NCBI GenBank assembly: GCA_016874005.1
Contig: VGVQ01000014.1
Coordinates: 1 to 64,000 of the forward strand
Direction of reading: 5' to 3'
DNA length: 64,000 nt
Origin: Gemmatimonadota bacterium
GTDB lineage: Bacteria > Gemmatimonadota > Gemmatimonadetes > Gemmatimonadales > GWC2-71-9
Shown here: positions 9,781 through 16,692 of the stretch, piece by piece
How positions within the stretch are numbered: position 1 is the stretch's first letter
How the letters are laid out: every line of letters starts with the position of its first letter
The notes under the pieces: model-generated
Told to the model about the DNA's origin: nothing
Database searches by the model: none
The model's input: the letters and a program-made list of their open reading frames with translations, nothing else
Position numbers and translations under genes: made by a program

Positions 9781-10086
9781 TTACTCGCGGTCGGGGCGCC
9801 GCCACTGCTCGTCGTCATCGGGCTCGGCGCGGAAAGGTTCCGGTGGTTGTTTGGCTTCGTCCACGATGCGCCGGTTCTCGGCCACTTCCGGGGTATCGTA
9901 CGTCGATCGGACCTCGTAGTGGAACAACTCCGAACGCAACTCGCCGAGCCGTTTCATCAGCTCCGGCGCCGCGTCGAGCAGTTCGCCTTGCTCGTCGAGA
10001 TCCTGGACCCGTTCCGAAAACTCGCGCAGCAACGCCTTGAGACGTTCCATGCGCTCCCGGCCGTATACCTCGTCGTGTTCGCCCAT
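9781..10086 (-). CDS. conserved-type acidic helical protein, function unknown
   Basis: I do not recognise this 101-residue protein. It has no signal peptide or membrane segment, is strongly charged, and residues 10-60 are predicted helical with heptad-like leucines (ERMERLKALLREF, LMKRLGELRSEL), suggesting a coiled coil; the C-terminus is an acidic, disordered tail. It is the first gene of the operon leading to the DsbA-like protein, seven bases upstream of it. Confidence 0.65.
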   Translation of the reverse strand: MGEHDEVYGRERMERLKALLREFSERVQDLDEQGELLDAAPELMKRLGELRSELFHYEVRSTYDTPEVAENRRIVDEAKQPPEPFRAEPDDDEQWRRPDRE

Positions 10087-10103
10087 GGCTTTTCGCCGCT
10101 CGG

Positions 10104-10109
10104 AATGTA
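10104..10109 (-). promoter_or_regulatory. putative -10 element for the dsbA/VKOR/kup operon
   Basis: Reads TACATT on the minus strand, 18-23 bases before the ATG at 10086, inside the 150-base divergent spacer. No good -35 was found, so this is tentative. Confidence 0.25.
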
Positions 10110-10141
10110 ATGGTTTCCCCGCCCTCGTCCACTGGCCACAG

Positions 10142-10169
10142 TTGCGTTGCCGGTCCCCAAGTGTATATT
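10142..10169 (+). promoter_or_regulatory. putative promoter for the gene at 10237
   Basis: TTGCGT at 10142-10147 and TATATT at 10164-10169 are separated by 16 bases and stand out in an AT-poor sequence. A transcript from about 10176 would carry a 60-base leader with AAGGA shortly before the ATG. Confidence 0.45.
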
Positions 10170-10236
10170 CTGTATGGCGTTAGCAACCGCGCTCAGGGTT
10201 CGAGTACTCGAGCGCCCATCACCTTAAGGACGGTCA

Positions 10237-10512
10237 ATGGCGAAGCAGAAGAAACCTTCCAGCAAGACCACGTCGGTCCCCACCAGCTTCGATCAAGCCC
10301 GAGATGAACTCTTCAGCCACATCTTGCGATGTGGCGTACTCGAGGCAGATCTGGAGAATCAGAAGGAGTGGATGGACGACACCATGCAGTACCTCGGCGA
10401 GCGGTACCCCGATCTCGACGACGAGCAGCTCGGCCAGGTTCGGGTCCTGGGCGACCGGTTCTGCCGACCGGTGGTCCGCAAAGCCGAAGTCGCAGGGTCG
10501 AACGCCGAATAG
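10237..10512 (+). CDS. small protein of unknown function
   Basis: A 91-residue protein with a basic N-terminal tail (MAKQKKPSSKTT) and an acidic helical body (FDQARDELFSHILRCGVLEADLENQKEWMDDTMQYL, split here for length as one continuous stretch) ending near residue 80. No known domain, signal or membrane segment is visible. It has its own likely promoter and a ribosome-binding site (AAGGA). The coding look is good: real-gene third-position G/C and a sensible amino-acid mix. Confidence 0.7.
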   Translation: MAKQKKPSSKTTSVPTSFDQARDELFSHILRCGVLEADLENQKEWMDDTMQYLGERYPDLDDEQLGQVRVLGDRFCRPVVRKAEVAGSNAE

Positions 10513-10605
10513 CCGGCCGCTTCGAACCGCGCCCGGCCACTCGCTCCTCGGTGAGGCAGCGAGTGGCCGGATTGGCTTGATGCCGGCGCCCTGTCCGCCT
10601 GGCCG

Positions 10606-10977
10606 ATGAAAGCCAGCCCCGTCCCCAGAGTGTTGGCCAAGCTGCGGAAGATCTGTCTCGGTTTGCCCGAGGCGCATGAGGTCATCGCCTGGGGCGCTCC
10701 CACGTTCCGGGTCCGCAACAAGCTGTTCGCGATGTTCGCCAGCGGCGGGACCCACCACGGACCCGATGGGCACGCGGTCTGGTGCAAGGCCACTCTCGAC
10801 AACCAAGCCTTGATGATCGAAGCCCAACCCAGCCGGTACTTCAAGCCGCCCTATGTCGGCGTGAGCGGGTGGGTCGGTGTCCGCCTCGACCAGCACACGG
10901 ATTGGACCGAGCTGACGGAGATCCTACGAGACGGCTACCGGTCGATCGCTCCGAAGCGGCTGCTTCGAGGGCCGTGA
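10606..10977 (+). CDS. MmcQ/YjbR family protein
   Basis: A 123-residue protein of the MmcQ/YjbR fold: CLGLPEAHEVIAWGAPTFRV, then KLFAMF, VWCKA, and a C-terminal LTEILRDGYRSIAPKR match the family, which has a CyaY-like DNA-binding fold. Its cellular role is not known. The start at 10606 is the only sensible ATG; it is 93 bases after the previous gene and convergent with the next. Confidence 0.85.
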   Translation: MKASPVPRVLAKLRKICLGLPEAHEVIAWGAPTFRVRNKLFAMFASGGTHHGPDGHAVWCKATLDNQALMIEAQPSRYFKPPYVGVSGWVGVRLDQHTDWTELTEILRDGYRSIAPKRLLRGP

Positions 10978-10982
10978 CCGGA

Positions 10983-11426
10983 TCACAGCGGCCAACGGCG
11001 GCCCGCCGCGACCCTGGAACCTCCCCCAAGCCCAGCCTCGACCCACCAACGACCTCGACGCCCGCGTTCGACGCCGCCGTAGAGCAGTAGGTAGCCGTTC
11101 GACGCCGGGCCGACCCACTCGCCGGCCACACCGCCCACCAGATACCACCGGGTCCGGCTCGCCCGCCGCGCCAAGTCGAGGCGAAGGCCGATTTCCCCCC
11201 TCGCAGCGCGGTCATCTCCTCGCTCCCCGATTGCCAGATTCGCAACGACCCCAACCTCCTGGGCTACCCGGATCACACCGGTCGGCCCGAGCCCCACGAA
11301 CACCGGGTCGGTGGCATAGGCCATCAGACCGAGGCCCAGCTCACCAGCGCCGATCGGCTGGGCACCAGCGGAACTCGGGCCCAGGGCGACTGCCAGCGCC
11401 AGGAACGGGGCGGCACGCCCCGTCAC
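10983..11426 (-). CDS. secreted or outer-membrane protein, function unknown
   Basis: A 147-residue protein starting at GTG 11426, which overlaps the osmC stop (GTGA). The N-terminus (VTGRAAPFLALAVALGPSSAGAQP) is a good signal peptide with an AGA-type cleavage site. The rest alternates short hydrophobic stretches with glycines (GELGLGLMAYA, LYGGVERGRRGRWWVEAGLGGGS), as in small outer-membrane beta-barrels. No family is recognised. Confidence 0.6.
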   Translation of the reverse strand: MTGRAAPFLALAVALGPSSAGAQPIGAGELGLGLMAYATDPVFVGLGPTGVIRVAQEVGVVANLAIGERGDDRAARGEIGLRLDLARRASRTRWYLVGGVAGEWVGPASNGYLLLYGGVERGRRGRWWVEAGLGGGSRVAAGRRWPL

Positions 11427-11836
11427 GGCAACAGCACGAGCTCGTAGGAGACGGCGATGTCGGGGTTCAGGGAGTGGAGCACCGAGCAGTATTTCTCGAT
11501 CGACAGGTCGATGGCCCGCCGGGCCTTGGTCTCGTCGAGCCCGCGACCGCCCAGGGTGATCTGGAACACGATCGACCGGTACCGTTTGGGATGTTCCTCG
11601 GCGCGGACGCCAGACACCGTCATCCGATAGGTTTCCAGCGCGACCTGCATCTTCGCGAGTATGCTCACGACGTCGGCACCGGTGCACCCCGCGACGGCCA
11701 CCAACAGGCTGACCATCGGTCCGGGCCCTTCGGCGCCGTCCGCGTCGAGCATGATCGGTGTGCCGCCCGGCGCCCCGCCCCGAAACCGCATCCCACCGAG
11801 CCACTCGACCACGGCGGTCCTGACGTTGTCTGCCAT
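11423..11836 (-). CDS. OsmC-family peroxiredoxin-like protein
   Basis: A 137-residue protein of the OsmC/Ohr superfamily. The two reactive cysteines sit in VAGCTGADVVSIL and SIEKYCSVLHSL, and the family core around MVSLLVAVAGC is intact. Such proteins reduce organic or inorganic hydroperoxides with a lipoyl or thiol partner; the sequence is nearer YhfA/OsmC-like than Ohr, so the exact substrate is uncertain. ATG 11836 was preferred over an upstream extension with no similarity. Confidence 0.88.
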   Translation of the reverse strand: MADNVRTAVVEWLGGMRFRGGAPGGTPIMLDADGAEGPGPMVSLLVAVAGCTGADVVSILAKMQVALETYRMTVSGVRAEEHPKRYRSIVFQITLGGRGLDETKARRAIDLSIEKYCSVLHSLNPDIAVSYELVLLP

Positions 11837-11861
11837 GAGCAATCTGCCTTTCGTCGACCAG

Positions 11862-12401
11862 CTACAGCGGCCGGTTGTCCCGCCGGGCAACCCGAACGTA
11901 GTCGGCCACCGCGACGACGGCCAAGGTCCCGGTCACCCAGACGATCGGCCTCAGGAGTGGTGACTCGAGCAGAAACGCCAGAAGAGCCAGCAGCTGACCG
12001 ATGGTGACGAGTTTCCCGCCGAGCCGGGCCTCGATCGCGGCCGGTCGCCGAAATACCACGGTGAGCAGGAACGCCAGGGTCGCGGCCAGGTCCCGGAACA
12101 GCACCGCCACGGTTTCCCACCATTGCAGCGAACCGCTCGCCAGCACCACACCGAAGGCGGAGATGGTGAAGACCTTGTCGGCCACCGGATCGAGAAACGC
12201 CCCGAGTCTGGAGCTGCCGTAGCGCCGCGCCAGGAAGCCGTCGATGAAGTCGGAGATCCCGGCGACCCACAAAATCGCTATTCGCCATGGCGCGGAATCG
12301 ATCACCACGAACAGGACGGCAAGCGGGATCCTGGCGAAGGTGAAGAGGTCGGCCAGGGTCACGCGGTTGGATGTCGAGGGCCGCTCGGTCAACTCGGCCA
12401 T
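11862..12401 (-). CDS. CDP-alcohol phosphatidyltransferase (PgsA-like)
   Basis: A 179-residue membrane enzyme with about five helices and the CDP-alcohol phosphotransferase motif DFIDGFLARR...GAFLDPVADK (residues about 52-78). The product is probably phosphatidylglycerol phosphate, since this stretch looks most like PgsA, but other alcohol acceptors are possible. By hand count the spacing between the AR and the following Gly is seven residues instead of the canonical eight. It lies 25 bases upstream of osmC on the same strand. Confidence 0.85.
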   Translation of the reverse strand: MAELTERPSTSNRVTLADLFTFARIPLAVLFVVIDSAPWRIAILWVAGISDFIDGFLARRYGSSRLGAFLDPVADKVFTISAFGVVLASGSLQWWETVAVLFRDLAATLAFLLTVVFRRPAAIEARLGGKLVTIGQLLALLAFLLESPLLRPIVWVTGTLAVVAVADYVRVARRDNRPL

Positions 12402-12498
12402 GAAGGCGGGCTGGGCTCCGGTCTCACGGGAACTGGACGGTCGCGTCGGCCCTGAAGTTAGCCGGAACCCACCGGCCCCATCAAAGGTCGCCCCGGCG

Positions 12499-12888
12499 CT
12501 AGACTGCGGCTCCGCAGGCCGAGCAGAAGGTGGCGTCCGGCTCTGGTCGGGGGCGGCATCGGGAGCAGGTCGCCGCCCGGGCGCTTTGAGGCGCCGAAGG
12601 TGCCTCCCCCGCCGGGATTGCCGCGGCCCGCTCCTGAATGGCCAGCACGGCCGCCGCTTCCTCGGTCAGCTTCTCCCGGAGGGCGTGGTAGTCCGGATCG
12701 GCAATCTTGCCGGTCTCCCGATCGAACTCGAGGTCCTTGATGGCGAGGAGCGCTCGGCCTTCCGCGGTGTCCTCGAAGGAGTCGGTGGCGGGATCGAGAG
12801 CCGGGTCGCCGGTTTGGTCCCGGTCAAAAGCGAGCCATAGGAGCACCAGGCCGAGCATCGCGGCCGCCAGCAGCTCGAGGATGAGCAT
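12499..12888 (-). CDS. membrane-anchored zinc-ribbon protein of the ccmF locus (CcmI-like N-terminus)
   Basis: A 129-residue protein: one N-terminal helix (about residues 2-20), a stretch KDLEFDRETGKIADPDYHALREKL followed by helix, and a C-terminal zinc ribbon with two CxxC pairs (CSRC and CSAC). The middle motif is typical of small proteins encoded beside ccm genes, where it resembles the N-terminal part of CcmI, the apocytochrome chaperone subunit. It lies ten bases after ccmF. The role in cytochrome c maturation is inferred from that context. Confidence 0.75.
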   Translation of the reverse strand: MLILELLAAAMLGLVLLWLAFDRDQTGDPALDPATDSFEDTAEGRALLAIKDLEFDRETGKIADPDYHALREKLTEEAAAVLAIQERAAAIPAGEAPSAPQSARAATCSRCRPRPEPDATFCSACGAAV

Positions 12889-12898
12889 CAGGCCTGCC

Positions 12899-14938
12899 TC
12901 ATCCGACGCCGGCGAGTGGCTCGCGGGCGCGCGCCGGAGCCTGGGCCGGGAGGGTCACGGTGGACGGTTGCCAACTCGAGGGCCACATGGTGATGAGGCC
13001 TCCCACCACCAGGAGGACGCCACCGGCCCAAACCCACCAGACCAACGGGTTCAGGGTGATTCGGAAGGTGCTCCGTTCGGTCCCGTCGACGCTCCCGGCG
13101 AACACCAAGTAGAGATCTTCGCGCAACCCGCTGATGATCCCAACCTCGGTCGACGGCTGGAAGGTCGGCCGGCCGAGGTCGTCGACGTGCTGGCGCTTCT
13201 CGGATTTGATGACGCCGACCCGTTCGCCGTCGCGGGTCACCTCGAGCGAGGCGGCCGAGACCTTGCGATTCAACATGTCGTACTGCGAGACCCCGAGATG
13301 GGTGAGCTGATAGCGATGCCCGAAGGGACTGTCGATCGTCACCCGTTCGCCAACCCGGAGCGTCGCCTCTTTCGAGACCGTGAACGCCATCCCGGAGAAG
13401 GCCACGAAGTAGACCACGATCGCCGCGTGCACCAGGTAGCCGCCGTAGCGGCGCCGGTTGCGCCCCATCAGCCGGCCGAGGGCCACGGGAGCATTCTCCT
13501 GGTACATCCGCTGGCGGGCTCGAACGCCCCTGACGAACTCCTGGCCGATGGTACCGAGCACGAACCCGCCGAGACCGATGGCCATCAGGGCGTAGCCGTC
13601 GCGCATCCCGGTGAGGGCCAGGATGAGGGTGACCAGGATCCCGCTCGCGAGCGGGACGGTGAACTGCCGTTTGAGATTGGCGGGTGAGGTCTGGCGCCAG
13701 GCGATCAACGGCCCGATCCCGGTCAGGGCAAGGAGCACCAGGCCGAGCGGGACGTTCACCCGATTGAAGAACGGTGGCCCCACCGTGATCTTGGTGCCCC
13801 GGACGGCCTCGGAGAGGATCGGGAACAAGGTACCCCAGAGTACGCTGAAGGCGATTCCAACCAGGATCAGATTGTTGAAGAGGAAGGCTGCTTCCCGACT
13901 CGCCAGCGAGTCGAGGTTGGCCTCCGGCTCGAGGTCGGGCCACCGCAGGTAGAGCAACGCGAACGACGCCCCGCCCACCAACACCAGGAACGCCACGAAG
14001 AAGGACCCGATGTTGGACTGGGTGAAGCTGTGGACGCTGGCGATCACCCCCGAGCGGGTGATGAAGGTCCCGAAGATGCTGAGGAGGAACGATCCCACCA
14101 CCAGGCCCAGATTCCAGCGCTTGAGCATGCCCCGCTTCTCCTGGAGCATGACCGAGTGGAGAAACGCCGTCATCGTCAGCCACGGGAGCAGACTGGCGTT
14201 CTCGACCGGGTCCCACGCCCAGTAACCACCCCAGCCCAGTTCCACGTAGGCCCACCACATCCCGATGGTGATCCCGATCGAGAGGAACAGCCAGGCCAAC
14301 AGGGTCCACCGGCGGATCGCGACGATCCACCCGGCGTCGAGGCGCCGATTGATCAGGGCCGAGATGGCGAACGAGAAGGGAACGGTGATTCCGATGTAGC
14401 CGAGGTACAGCATCGGCGGGTGGATCACCATGCCGGGGTTCTGGAGCTGAGGATTGAGTCCGTTGCCGTCGGGCGGCGTGAAGGAGAGCCGCTGGAATGG
14501 GTTGCCGAAGCCCGAGAACAACATCACCACGAGAAAGAACACCACCACCGCCGAGCCGACGGCGGCGGCGGCGGGAAGCAGCGAGGCGTAGCGCCTGCTG
14601 GTGGTGGCCTGGGCCAGGGCGTTGAAGCTCGCGAGCACCAGCGCCCAGAAGAGCAGCGAGCCCTTCTGACCGGCCCAGAACGCCGCGAAGATGTAGTAGT
14701 CGGGCAAGTTCCGAGCGGTGTACGAGGCGACGTACTCGACGTTGAAATCGTGGATGAACAACGCCTTCCAGAGGGAAACGCCGGCGACCCACAAGGCCAG
14801 GGCTATTCCGTAGCTGATCCGGGTGACCTGGCCCGCAGTGGCCGGATCCGCCTTCCAGCGAGGGACGAGCGCAAGGGCGATCTGATAGAGGCCCAGCGCC
14901 AGCGCGGCCCACAGCGCGAACTGACCGAGGAGTGTCAC
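12899..14938 (-). CDS. ccmF: cytochrome c heme lyase subunit CcmF
   Basis: A 679-residue polytopic membrane protein, the heme-ligating core of the Ccm heme lyase. The tryptophan-rich motif GWGGYWAWDPVENASLLPWL is complete, and the four family histidines are seen in MVIHPPMLYLGY, AFLHSVMLQEKRG, IASVHSFTQ and GGYLVHAAIVV. The large C-terminal periplasmic region (about residues 480-620) is present. It overlaps the upstream zinc-ribbon gene by four bases. The heme-export half of the pathway is 9 kb away at 1459-3618; ccmE, ccmG and ccmH were not found. Confidence 0.96.
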   Translation of the reverse strand: MTLLGQFALWAALALGLYQIALALVPRWKADPATAGQVTRISYGIALALWVAGVSLWKALFIHDFNVEYVASYTARNLPDYYIFAAFWAGQKGSLLFWALVLASFNALAQATTSRRYASLLPAAAAVGSAVVVFFLVVMLFSGFGNPFQRLSFTPPDGNGLNPQLQNPGMVIHPPMLYLGYIGITVPFSFAISALINRRLDAGWIVAIRRWTLLAWLFLSIGITIGMWWAYVELGWGGYWAWDPVENASLLPWLTMTAFLHSVMLQEKRGMLKRWNLGLVVGSFLLSIFGTFITRSGVIASVHSFTQSNIGSFFVAFLVLVGGASFALLYLRWPDLEPEANLDSLASREAAFLFNNLILVGIAFSVLWGTLFPILSEAVRGTKITVGPPFFNRVNVPLGLVLLALTGIGPLIAWRQTSPANLKRQFTVPLASGILVTLILALTGMRDGYALMAIGLGGFVLGTIGQEFVRGVRARQRMYQENAPVALGRLMGRNRRRYGGYLVHAAIVVYFVAFSGMAFTVSKEATLRVGERVTIDSPFGHRYQLTHLGVSQYDMLNRKVSAASLEVTRDGERVGVIKSEKRQHVDDLGRPTFQPSTEVGIISGLREDLYLVFAGSVDGTERSTFRITLNPLVWWVWAGGVLLVVGGLITMWPSSWQPSTVTLPAQAPARAREPLAGVG

Positions 14939-15693
14939 GGCGAAGCTCCGGCGTCCTTCTGGGCCTCGGTTCGGAATTGGTCGATGATCACTTGGTGATC
15001 GCGATACTCCGGCCGGCCGAGTGCCTGTTCCTTGTCGTATTGCGCCATGAAGGCGCGGTACGCGGCGGTGAGGGCCGCCTCATTGCGCTCCCAGCGGGCC
15101 AGGGTGCCCCGGATCACGAAGCCAAAGAGGTGACTCGGTTCCTTGGCCAGGATGGTATCGGCCAAGGCGCCGGCCCCATCGACGTCACCGGTGTGGAGCC
15201 GGAGCATGGCCGCGTGGTATCTGGCGTCGGCGTCCACCGAGTCGAGCATGGAGTAGGCTGAGAGCGCCATTGGCATGAATTGGCTGAGGGTTGCGGTATC
15301 GCCGCTCTCGCTCGCGGTCATGATCCGGTTGTAGAGCCGGTCGAAGCGCTCCCTGGGAGTCATGGTCGACAAATCCGGCGGGGTGCCGGCGACCTGGCCG
15401 GTTCCAGGGACTGAGCTTGCCGGGGTCCCGTCGGGGCGGGCGCCGCGCTCCCGGACGAACAGGGCGGCCAGGAGCACAACCGTCAAACCACTCCCCAGGA
15501 GATACGGCAGGAGCGATCGGGTGGGCTTCCCTCCCTGCATCCGATGACCGCATTGGCCGCAGAACAGGGCGTTGGCCGCGATCGGGGCGCCGCAGGACGA
15601 GCACGAAACCGCTCGTTGAGCGGCGCCACACGCACTGCAAAAGGGGCCAGACACCTCGGCGCCACAACCCCTGCACACCCCCAACTTGGTCAT
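14935..15693 (-). CDS. double zinc-ribbon membrane protein with helical C-terminal domain
   Basis: A 252-residue protein. The first 55 residues carry four CxxC pairs (CRGC, CSAC, CSSC, CGQC), two zinc ribbons of the DZR type. A single hydrophobic helix follows (about residues 63-79), then a linker rich in Pro and Thr, and an all-helical domain that may hold TPR-like repeats. It is the first gene of the ccmF operon, and its stop overlaps the ccmF start. The function is unknown; a role in presenting apocytochromes is conceivable but not shown. Confidence 0.75.
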   Translation of the reverse strand: MTKLGVCRGCGAEVSGPFCSACGAAQRAVSCSSCGAPIAANALFCGQCGHRMQGGKPTRSLLPYLLGSGLTVVLLAALFVRERGARPDGTPASSVPGTGQVAGTPPDLSTMTPRERFDRLYNRIMTASESGDTATLSQFMPMALSAYSMLDSVDADARYHAAMLRLHTGDVDGAGALADTILAKEPSHLFGFVIRGTLARWERNEAALTAAYRAFMAQYDKEQALGRPEYRDHQVIIDQFRTEAQKDAGASP

Positions 15694-15793
15694 TGCTTTC
15701 CTCGAAACGGTTGTCGTCGGATCCGAGCACCCGGGTCCCGAGCAGGCCGGGTGACCGGGATAAGGTAATCCGGAAGGACATCTCGGGCTCGCA

Positions 15794-15831
15794 TCGATGA
15801 ACCTACCGACTCGTGAAAGGAGGTTCATCGA
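15794..15831. repeat. 11-bp perfect inverted repeat in a divergent spacer
   Basis: TCGATGAACCT at 15794-15804 and its exact reverse complement at 15821-15831 are separated by 16 bases. The site lies in the 262-base spacer between the divergently read zinc-ribbon/ccmF operon and the cytochrome gene. It could be an operator or an RNA hairpin; there is no T-run to suggest a terminator. Apart from it I see no gene in 15694-15955. Confidence 0.6.
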
Positions 15832-15955
15832 AATTAGTATGACAACCTCTTCTGATATCCCGCTACCCTCTTGCCATGCGACGAGGCGATTGCAACCTTA
15901 GTCCTTGCCATCGCTGCACTCACGTTCATCGCGGTCGCACGACGGAGACCCATCC

Positions 15956-16378
15956 GTGAACTCGCCTTCTTCTTTCCCGCGGGGCCACCGACTCCTCGGC
16001 TGGCTCGTCTTGCTCGCCGGCCTCTCCGGCTGCACCACCGAGAAGATCGTCTTTCGGGATCGGGAGCCGTTCAACGAGCCGAAGGATGCCGCCTCGGGCT
16101 TCGTGGGGTATTACACCGCGGCGACCAAACAAACGGCGTGCGCCAACTGCCATGTGGGCACCGGCCGCGACTGGAAGAAGACCGGCCATGCCAAAGCCCA
16201 CAAGACGCTCGCGGACCTTCCCAGCGGAGTGGCCCAGACTTCTTGTTACGACTGCCACACGGTAGGCCCGAACGGCAACCGGACCACGGGCAATGTGGGC
16301 TACAAGGCTGTCCGAGACAGCGCCTATCACGACGTCCAGTGCGAGGCCTGCCACGGCCCCGGGCCGCGGAAGACCTGA
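15956..16378 (+). CDS. multiheme cytochrome c lipoprotein, C-terminally truncated
   Basis: A 140-residue product from GTG 15956: signal peptide with lipobox LSGC (Cys at about residue 25), then three heme-binding sites CANCH, CYDCH and CEACHGPG. The third is the kind that in larger cytochromes of the c554/multiheme type is followed by many more residues (CEACHGxG...H). Here the frame stops after GPRKT. Directly downstream, in another frame, lies the C-terminal coding end of an unrelated protein, so the gene looks like the 5' remnant of a longer one joined by deletion or rearrangement. It may still make a small triheme lipoprotein. Confidence 0.75.
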   Translation: MNSPSSFPRGHRLLGWLVLLAGLSGCTTEKIVFRDREPFNEPKDAASGFVGYYTAATKQTACANCHVGTGRDWKKTGHAKAHKTLADLPSGVAQTSCYDCHTVGPNGNRTTGNVGYKAVRDSAYHDVQCEACHGPGPRKT

Positions 16379-16692
16379 AGAAACGGATCAAGGAGGTGAA
16401 GGAGCAATTCCTCGGTCCCCAGGACATCCAGGGATTCACCGACAGTCCCGACGCGGTGATGACCCGGGTCGGCGAGGTCTACGGTTCGCTGGCGTCGTCG
16501 TGGGATGCCCCGACCGAAGCCCAGAAGACGGCGTGGACGGCCGCGGAGCCGATCCTGCAGCGGGGGCTCGACGCGGTCAACCGGCTCCTCACGACCGAAG
16601 TGGCGGCGTTCCGGCAACGGGCGGGTTCGGTGTTGCTCGAGGTGTTCCCGCCCACCGACCCGTTGACGCCGGACTGGACCAAGCGGCCCTAA
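16357..16692 (+). pseudogene. 3' remnant of a sortilin/BNR-repeat (VPS10-like) protein gene
   Basis: In the frame ending at the TAA of 16690-16692 there is a well-formed coding stretch of about 110 residues with no start codon of its own. It reads AEDLKKRIKEVKEQFLGPQD, then a segment with SPDAVMTRVGEVYGSLASSW, DAPTEAQKTAW and LDAVNRLLTTEVAAFRQ. This is the helical tail found at the end of large secreted WD40/YVTN/BNR sortilin-like proteins (GxxNxQGI...SSSWDAPT...VNxFF). The several-hundred-residue propeller part is missing; instead the end of the cytochrome gene abuts it out of frame. Confidence 0.7.
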
